A stretch of 64,000 bases of DNA from Heterohyrax brucei (Eukaryota; Chordata; Mammalia; Hyracoidea; Procaviidae): the NCBI GenBank assembly GCA_028571685.1, contig CM053148.1:90170001-90234000 (forward strand), given 5' to 3'. The notes beneath the pieces are model-generated. The model worked only from the letters and a program-made list of their open reading frames with translations. It did no database searches and was not told the DNA's origin. Shown piece after piece: positions 58,346-64,000 of this stretch. The translations under genes were made by a program, and so were the position numbers. Position 1 is the stretch's first letter; each line of letters starts with the position of its first letter.

Positions 58346-58515
58346 GCATCCTGGTGGCCTAGTGGTTAAGTGCTATAGCTGCTAACCAAAAAGTAGGCAG
58401 CCTGAATCCAGCAAGAGCTCTTTGGAAACTTCATGGAGCAGTTCCACTCTGTTCTATTGAGTCACTATTAGTCAGAATTGCTCTATGACAGTAGGCTTGG
58501 GGGTTTTGGGTTTGG
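58346..58515 (+). repeat. AfroSINE
   Basis: The copy shows CATCCTGGTGGCCTAGTGGT and GCTATAGCTGCTAACCAAAA, with a G/T-rich tail. Confidence 0.92.
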
Positions 58516-59221
58516 GTATGTGTTAAAGGCAAGAATAGCAATGGAATCCTACAGAGTGAGAATTTCCTTACCATTTATGCTACCAGTTTGGATGACTCAA
58601 TGTATTTCTATGTCCATCTGGTCATTTATCATTTCCTGCTTTTGTTCTCTCTTATGATGAGAAAACAAACTACATTATTACAAAACAATGAAATTCTATG
58701 TAAGTGAAAAGAGGTTTTGTACCTTATACTAACTCTTCTATATTAGTCAAATCTACTTTTCAAAATGACAGACTTGGTACTAAAAATTGGGGTTTTCAAT
58801 ACATAATTTTATAAATACCTATGTAAACTATCTACAGTAAAACTTTAGATCCCTACTTATGGCATAAATACTATTAATACATGAAAAACACACCAGAATA
58901 TTTAGTCATCAAATAAAACACCAGAAATAATAAAAATTATAAAACCTTTCTGTTGTTCATATTTGGTGAGATCATTGCACTTTTTCATCTTTATTAAACA
59001 TGAAATTTTTCCAAACTTCATTAAAGGTATCTCAAAAATCATCCTTACTAGCATTCATTAAATATTCATCCCTTTAAGTTAGAGCAGTGGAAATTTCTTA
59101 CCTATCTCAATTCATCTAAAGAAAAAAAATGCAAATCTTGAAGGGAAATAAAATGCAAATCACAGAGCTGTGTTGAACATCCACTTGACTTAACCACCAC
59201 ATTCAGAGATCGCTGACTCAC
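58516..59221. other. Intronic sequence beside the FN3-1 exon donor
   Basis: The sequence is AT-rich and no repeat family was recognised. It holds the donor side of the exon at 59222-59395. Confidence 0.55.
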
Positions 59222-59395
59222 TTTGAACTCCATGGGAGCGGACTATTTTCCAGGTTTCTGACGTCACCTCTTTGACATCCACTTGATAGTGATGAATAGG
59301 CACACCTCCGTGTGAGTCCGGCTTGTTAAAGGACACCTTGGCCATGGTCTGTGACAGCTCTATAATCTTCACTCCATAGGGACTGGACGGCACAT
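59222..59395 (-). CDS. NCAM2: NCAM2 exon, first half of FN3 domain 1
   Basis: This 174-bp internal exon starts after a CTTAG acceptor and ends before a GTGAGT donor on the minus strand. It begins with two bases of an Asp codon and ends with one base of a Thr codon completed by the next exon. The peptide runs [16 protein letters not shown], then [20 protein letters not shown], and closes with [10 protein letters not shown]. These are the first beta strands of an FN3 module, and the wording matches NCAM2 rather than NCAM1 as I remember them. NCAM2 is a neuronal immunoglobulin-superfamily adhesion protein, and this domain lies outside the cell, next to the five Ig domains. The frame is open throughout with no damage. 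Identification rests on recall of the vertebrate protein, not on a search. Confidence 0.97.
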
Positions 59396-60277
59396 CTAAG
59401 AAGGAACAAACACAATGGGACATAACCGAGGTAATGTGGCTAGCTATCATTAGGCCTTCTGATGTTCTGAGATTTGGCAAAAAAGCAACTTGCTCCTTAC
59501 AGTGCTTAATAATTTGCATTTAAAAACTTGAATAAACAGCTGAAGAAAGGAGATACTGGGCAATCTTTTTTACTGAAGTATATTAACAGTAAAAACTTCA
59601 ATATTAAATAACATTCAGTGAGGGAAAATTTTATTTCTACACAACATAATGTTTAAGGTATTTTATAAGTCCAATAAAAATAAGTTCACTTGTTGTGTCT
59701 GTGCTGTGTGCACATGTGTATGTGAGACAGAGAGTATGTAGCTATAATTAACACATGAGAATAGAGATTTTATTGAAATATCAGCATAAATAGTAAACTT
59801 AAAAAATGTGAAATGTATTTTCTTTTTTCATCAAATATAGGCAACAATTGTATAGAAACGTTATTATTGTAAAACAAATGTAACAGCAAATTATCTAACT
59901 TTAGGTGAAATAAGTTTTAATCTTTGTATTAAAAATATATCCAATCTTTCTATATGTGTTATTTTATCAATCTACTATTATTTCACGCTTGATAAAGTAT
60001 TCTTGGTGGGACTTTATTTATAATACACAAAGCTTCTTAAAAAATATTTAGCTAAGTTAGAATAAGTGGAAGAAAATAAGAGAAAAAAATCTCAATGAGA
60101 TAATGAATGAATTCTCCAGAGAAGCCAAGATTTAGAGACAAATTGACCAGTAAAGGAATTTCTGACAAGCTCTCTTTCCAATATCATGTTTGAAGTAAAC
60201 TTTGGAAAGGGAACAGATATGGATAATTTCAGAGAAAGAAGCTTAAAAAAGAAACGTGTGTATATATATATATGTGG
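59396..60277. other. Intronic sequence upstream of the FN3-1 exon
   Basis: It contains the acceptor region of that exon. The rest is AT-rich and unrecognised. Confidence 0.55.
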
Positions 60278-60402
60278 GAAACCCTGGTGGTGTAGTGGGT
60301 TAAGTGCTACCACTGCTAACCGGAAGGTTGGCAGTTTAAATCCACCAGGCACTCCTTGGATACTCTGTGGCGCAGTTCTACTCTGGCCTCTAGGGTCACC
60401 TA

Positions 60403-60409
<7 letters not shown>
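60278..60409 (+). repeat. AfroSINE, tail replaced by (TA)n
   Basis: The copy runs from GGAAACCCTGGTGGTGTAGT to CTCTAGGGTCACCTAGGTTT. The normal tail is missing and a TA run (about 60406-60436) takes its place. Confidence 0.9.
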
Positions 60410-60436
<27 letters not shown>

Positions 60437-60440
<4 letters not shown>

Positions 60441-60488
60441 TGCCACTTTTGTACATATATATATATATATGTACAAAAGTGGCAGTTT
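60437..60488. repeat. Perfect 52-bp palindrome
   Basis: The first 26 bases (AAACTGCCACTTTTGTAC then ATATATAT) are exactly repeated as the reverse complement in the next 26, with no spacer. The centre lies between 60462 and 60463. The right arm runs into AfroSINE sequence (GGCAGTTTGAAGCC). Confidence 0.95.
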
Positions 60489-60585
60489 GAAGCCAACAGC
60501 TACTCCTTGGAAAGACTACGGGGCAGTTCTACTGTGTCGTATATGGTTGCTCTGAGTTGAAATCAACTCAGTAGCAATGGGTAGT
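60478..60585 (+). repeat. AfroSINE, head missing
   Basis: The copy begins at GTGGCAGTTTGAAGCCAACA and keeps CTACTCCTTGGAAAGACTAC and a full tail. It overlaps in content with the copy at 60278-60409, so two insertions are involved. Confidence 0.85.
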
Positions 60586-61420
60586 TTATATATTAACAAG
60601 TATGAAAAAAAGTCTAGATTGAAATGCCATAAATGCAAAATTCCGTTCTGGTCTCAATCAGAGATTCATATAAGGATCTCTAAAGGTTGTTAAAGTCTAA
60701 CATTTCTCATTTGCTAGAGTTTAAAAAGAGAGAGAGAGAGAAAAGAGCACTGTAGATCACATAAGTTATGCCTTATAGATGGTACTGGGCAAAGAGCCAA
60801 GGGTGCAGCTTCAGGGTCTGAATACTGTAAAGAAAGGCAGCAGCGTATATTTCAGCTCTAATGAGAGAAAGCAAATTACTGAGAGATCTTACAAAGTGCC
60901 TTATATTACACCTTTGCAGTTCAGAAATGTGTGTAGAATACTGATGCAATCCAAACTCATAATGCTATTGAGCCTTATCTGGAAATAATAATTTTAAAAA
61001 GTCATCTAAATAACCTATTTAAGATATTATTCATAAACATTATCATAGTTTTCAAGTCTCTTTAATCCCTAGGCTAAATCTGTAAATTCCTTTCATCTAT
61101 AGATTTGGTACAAAGTTTGCTAAGGAAAAGAACAAACAAAAACAAGAACATGGATTGTTTTTAGCAACACTGTCCATTCTTCATGCTATGATGAGTGATT
61201 CTCTGACGTCTACTTGGTCTAAGCTGGACATTACCACAATTAAAATCTTCAGTTTAGGAATGTATATCAATAGGAAAGGTAGCATGGATTGAGGGAAAAC
61301 AGGATTTTCTGTCTTTGGGACCTCATGTTTAGCTTTACAGCATGTACAGAGTCTTTTCTACCTGCTCTGATTTTAAGCCACCATAGAGTTGGGCACTATT
61401 TGCTAAGCTCTACACCCCAA
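60586..61420. other. Intronic sequence, little recognised
   Basis: Apart from the AG run, no repeat family or exon was recognised. Confidence 0.5.
60724..60746. repeat. (AG)n microsatellite
   Basis: AAAAAGAGAGAGAGAGAGAA is a short purine run. Confidence 0.8.
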
Positions 61421-61479
61421 CACTATTTATTGGAATTGACTCGACAGCACTGGGTTGGGTTGGGTTGGGTTGGGTTTGA
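61421..61479 (+). repeat. Tail-only AfroSINE insertion with (TTGGG)n expansion
   Basis: The 59-bp insert holds TGGAATTGACTCGACAGCAC followed by five GGG tracts spaced by TT. ACACCCCAA occurs at 61412-61420 and 61480-61488 as a 9-bp duplication of the target site. The G tracts fit a G-quadruplex on the plus strand. Confidence 0.85.
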
Positions 61480-61488
61480 ACACCCCAA

Positions 61489-62472
61489 GGTGGTGTGTCC
61501 ACTGAGAACTGTTGGTGACAGTGGTGGTCCCTGTCCAGTCAGTACCATCTCACACAAACTTAATCTTTCCAAATGTCAGTTTTCTTTAAAACTGCAGCTA
61601 GAACAGTATCTACCATTAGGAGTTTTGTGAGTATTTAATCATGTAGAAGACTTGAAATTACCACAATACAGTAAGCATTCAGTAAATGTTAGTTACTGTA
61701 ATTTTTGCTATTATTCCTTCATAAATATCTTCTTTGGATCCATTGGCATCCACAGAGGTCTTAGAAGATTAATAATGGATAGAATATTCAAGTTCACCCT
61801 ATAAATTCATGTTAGGAAACAGCTGGTGCAAGGATCTCCAAGCCAGACACATACAAACTCTGGAGTTAATGCATGACCATGTGCAAAGAAAATTTACCAA
61901 GCATCAGTGGCCTCGTAAGTAAAATGATAATAATATCCATGTAAAGTTGCTAGGGCGAGGATGTGGTAGACAAAAAGCACTGGGCATTCACAGATATTAT
62001 TCTCACCTCTCCTACCCTTAACATAATCTTGTATAAATAATGTTGATGAACATTTTTATAGTTAAGTATATACCTAAATTCATAATTTTATTAGCGCAGA
62101 AATATAAAAAACTTCAAAAAACTCAATCTCAGTTATAATATTGCCTCACAACAGGTGGATAAACCAATGGGAGGAGTTAGTCTCCTGATTTTAATTCTGA
62201 AAAAATAAATACAATCAATGAAGAGCTCGCAAATGCAGTGTGAAAAATAAGGTAATATTTATACATATGTACAGATCTTTGAAAATGTTTTTGAAATGGT
62301 AAACAAATTTGATATTATCAGCTGAAAATGAGGATAGATGCTTTAACACACAATCTTGAAAGTATACACCAGCAGATACTGGTGTGGGGAAAAAAATGTG
62401 GCAGCAAAAATTATCTTGGAGTAAAATTCTAAAACAATATTTTCAAAATGATAATGAGTCATGGAATTAAAA
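61489..62472. other. Intronic sequence, no recognised feature
   Basis: I saw no repeat family or exon in it. Confidence 0.5.
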
Positions 62473-62619
62473 CTAAAAAACAAACCAAAGCCAGTGCTGC
62501 CAAGTCAATGCCAGCTTGTAGAGACAGTGTAGGACAGAGTAGAACTGCCCCACAGAGATTCCAAGGAGTGCCTGGTTAGCAGCAGTGGCATTTCACCACT
62601 ATGCCACCAGAGTTTCCAA
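62473..62619 (-). repeat. AfroSINE with small internal deletion
   Basis: The reverse copy shows AGGACAGAGTAGAACTGCCC. It jumps from GGAGTGCCTGG to TTAGCAGCAGTGG, losing the B-box segment. Confidence 0.88.
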
Positions 62620-62880
62620 TCACAGAATTGGGAAGCAATATTTCCTTAGGGTTCAGAACGAGCTGAGATCACAAAAAGCCAAAGACAACAACAAAAAAAA
62701 CTTAGCCATATATGTGTGTGTGAGAACAAACGCATGTGTTTTAGCTCTTCATATTTCTTCCATAAATCCACCTTCAGTTTTAGCAAATAAATGAAAAACT
62801 CAACATCAAAAGTGAAAGTAGAAGCCATCCCTTAAATTGTACCTTATCACCTTTGGAGTAACCTATAATGGAAATACGAC

Positions 62881-63313
62881 ATTATTGGTTGAGTTGTGTC
62901 CTACCAAAATACATTTTCGAATCATGGTCCCTATACATGGGAATGAAATGCCATGTGGGAATAAGGTTTCCAGTGCTACCTTAATGAGGTCATATCCCCA
63001 CAGAGTTGAAGTAAATCACTTACGACCTAGAAATAGAGCTGCTGAGGTACACAGGGAAGCAAACAAGCATGGATGGGAAAAAGACAATGCCATGTGGAAA
63101 TCTGTAAGAAACACTGCAAAGAAAGCCATACAAGCTGAGACAGATTTTCTCCTCGAACAGACACAGCAGAGAAACTTCCTCTAGGACTAGTCTCATGATA
63201 TTGAACTTCTAGCCTCCTAAATTCTGACAAACTTTACTTTTGTTCATTCAATCACCGCCCCCCCCCCCCCCCCCCGTGGGATTTCTGTTACAGCAGCACT
63301 AAAAAATAAGACA
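62881..63313 (+). mobile_element. MaLR-like solo LTR, worn 5' end
   Basis: The left end (ATTATTGGTTGAGTTGTGTC) has lost the usual TG. The right end (TTTCTGTTACAGCAGCACTA then AAGACA) is typical. It resembles the LTR at 7913-8291. It contains a run of 18 C. No internal retroviral sequence is present. Confidence 0.82.
63258..63275. repeat. C18 homopolymer inside LTR
   Basis: Eighteen consecutive C lie between CACCG and GTGGG. Related LTRs have no such run at this place, so it is a local expansion. Confidence 0.9.
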
Positions 63314-64000
63314 CTTGGGTTCTTCTTTCCCAAGGCTAAATTCTCGTTCTTTGCATGTAATTTATTTTTCATTTCTAGTCTCCAGAATACTTATGGGGAA
63401 TAAAAAAGCTCTTTTTCCTTTGACTTGTTTGCTGAATTTTGACTCAGTCTTCTCTGGCTTTTTATGCTGAATTCATGATCGTTTCCTGAATGTCAAAATT
63501 CCTTTACTCACCTGCTCTTCTAAAGCAATGAACTGTCCTTTCATTCCTGGACACAATGCTACAACGTCTCTATTCTTGTGAGAATATGGTTCCTTAGGAC
63601 ACATGGAATCTGGTGACAATGGGTTGTTCAGCTTTTTCTCCACAGTCTAAAGATGCAGCAATGCTGAACTTAAATGAATCTGAGGAGTTGGATTGTAAGG
63701 CTTGCCTTAAACAAAAGAACTTTAACAAATATTCTAGAGTGGTGTTTTCAACCTAATCCTAGATATGGTCTACTGAAACTCGGCATCTGTTTCTGTCATC
63801 TAAGCTACTATGTTTTATCATAAGGAATGGAGGGCTAAAACCCCACTAACTTGTATTCATCTGCTGTTCCAGTCCTACATGTGATATAGGGAATTAGTGT
63901 GAGATATGTTGATACATGGCTTAGAATGCTGAGGAGCTGTAACATCACCACACTTTCTTGAGGAGGTACAGGTAGACAAAACAAAACATAACAAAGAAAC
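63314..64000. other. Intronic sequence, no recognised feature
   Basis: I saw no repeat family or exon in it. Confidence 0.5.

Larger units (their letters stand above)
16151..59221 (-). other. NCAM2: NCAM2 intron of 43,071 bp
   Basis: This long intron separates the two exons of FN3 domain 1. It contains most of the mobile elements in the window: L1, RTE, mariner, LTR and AfroSINE copies, several of them nested. Between 16233 and 17317 no repeat was recognised. No coding sequence apart from decayed transposon frames was seen. Confidence 0.9.
59396..64000 (-). other. NCAM2: NCAM2 intron before FN3 domain 1, 3' part
   Basis: This is the intron preceding the first FN3 exon; the upstream exon, expected to encode the end of Ig domain 5, is outside the window. 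It contains two AfroSINE pieces around a palindrome (60278-60585), a tail-only AfroSINE insertion (61421-61479), one more AfroSINE (62473-62619) and one LTR (62881-63313). The rest shows no recognisable feature. Confidence 0.88.

Noticed and set aside
14351..59519. Assignment of the exons to NCAM1
   Set aside because: The FN3 peptides differ throughout from NCAM1 as I remember it, whereas motifs such as [15 protein letters not shown] and [12 protein letters not shown] fit NCAM2.
60092..60496. Minus-strand open frame of 134 codons rich in Tyr and Ile
   Set aside because: It is produced by TA repeats and an AfroSINE. There is no coding signature.
61440..61480. Interstitial telomere repeat
   Set aside because: The unit is TTGGG, not TTAGGG, and it grows out of an AfroSINE tail.
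7913..63313. Complete endogenous retrovirus
   Set aside because: All five LTR copies are solo, with no gag, pol or env-like sequence beside them.

Overview
The window is vertebrate nuclear DNA, AT-rich and packed with interspersed repeats. It lies inside one large multi-exon gene read on the minus strand. Four exons with correct splice sites and matching phases encode both fibronectin type III (FN3) domains of neural cell adhesion molecule 2 (NCAM2), a homophilic adhesion protein of olfactory and other neurons. In transcription order they are 59395-59222, 16150-16031, 14502-14381 and 2585-2405. The start of the gene (signal peptide, five Ig domains) lies beyond position 64000. The transmembrane and cytoplasmic exons lie before position 1. 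I found no other host gene, functional RNA gene, CRISPR array or microbial feature.

The repeats point to an afrotherian mammal, most likely a paenungulate such as an elephant, from remembered family features rather than a search. There are about 45 copies of tRNA-derived AfroSINEs, with a shared tail ending in CGACTCGACGGCACT-like sequence. There are also BovB-like RTE LINEs (RTE1_LA type) whose 3' ends share that tail, L1 elements, and MaLR-like solo LTRs.

Layout: 1-2404 is the start of the intron after the last FN3 exon. 2586-14380 is an intron full of AfroSINEs, with a 59-bp minisatellite, an LTR and a 172-bp direct duplication. 14503-16030 is a short intron at the place where NCAM1 carries its muscle-specific insert. 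16151-59221 is a 43-kb intron holding a nearly complete antisense L1 (about 17318-23312) with a solo LTR inside it, a fold-back mariner remnant, a nearly full-length antisense RTE (33582-36872) with an AfroSINE inside it, further nested RTE copies, a 5'-end-only L1 (49664-52157) and a long repeat-free stretch (45257-48388). 59396-64000 is the preceding intron, with a perfect 52-bp palindrome and a G-quadruplex-prone SINE tail.

No new biological system is visible. The points most worth checking are a possible intronic poly(A) site that would give a secreted NCAM2, AfroSINE tail-only micro-insertions with target-site duplications, the 172-bp duplication, the palindrome, and the nested RTE/L1/LTR structures. 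Repeat edges are estimated by eye and may be off by several bases.
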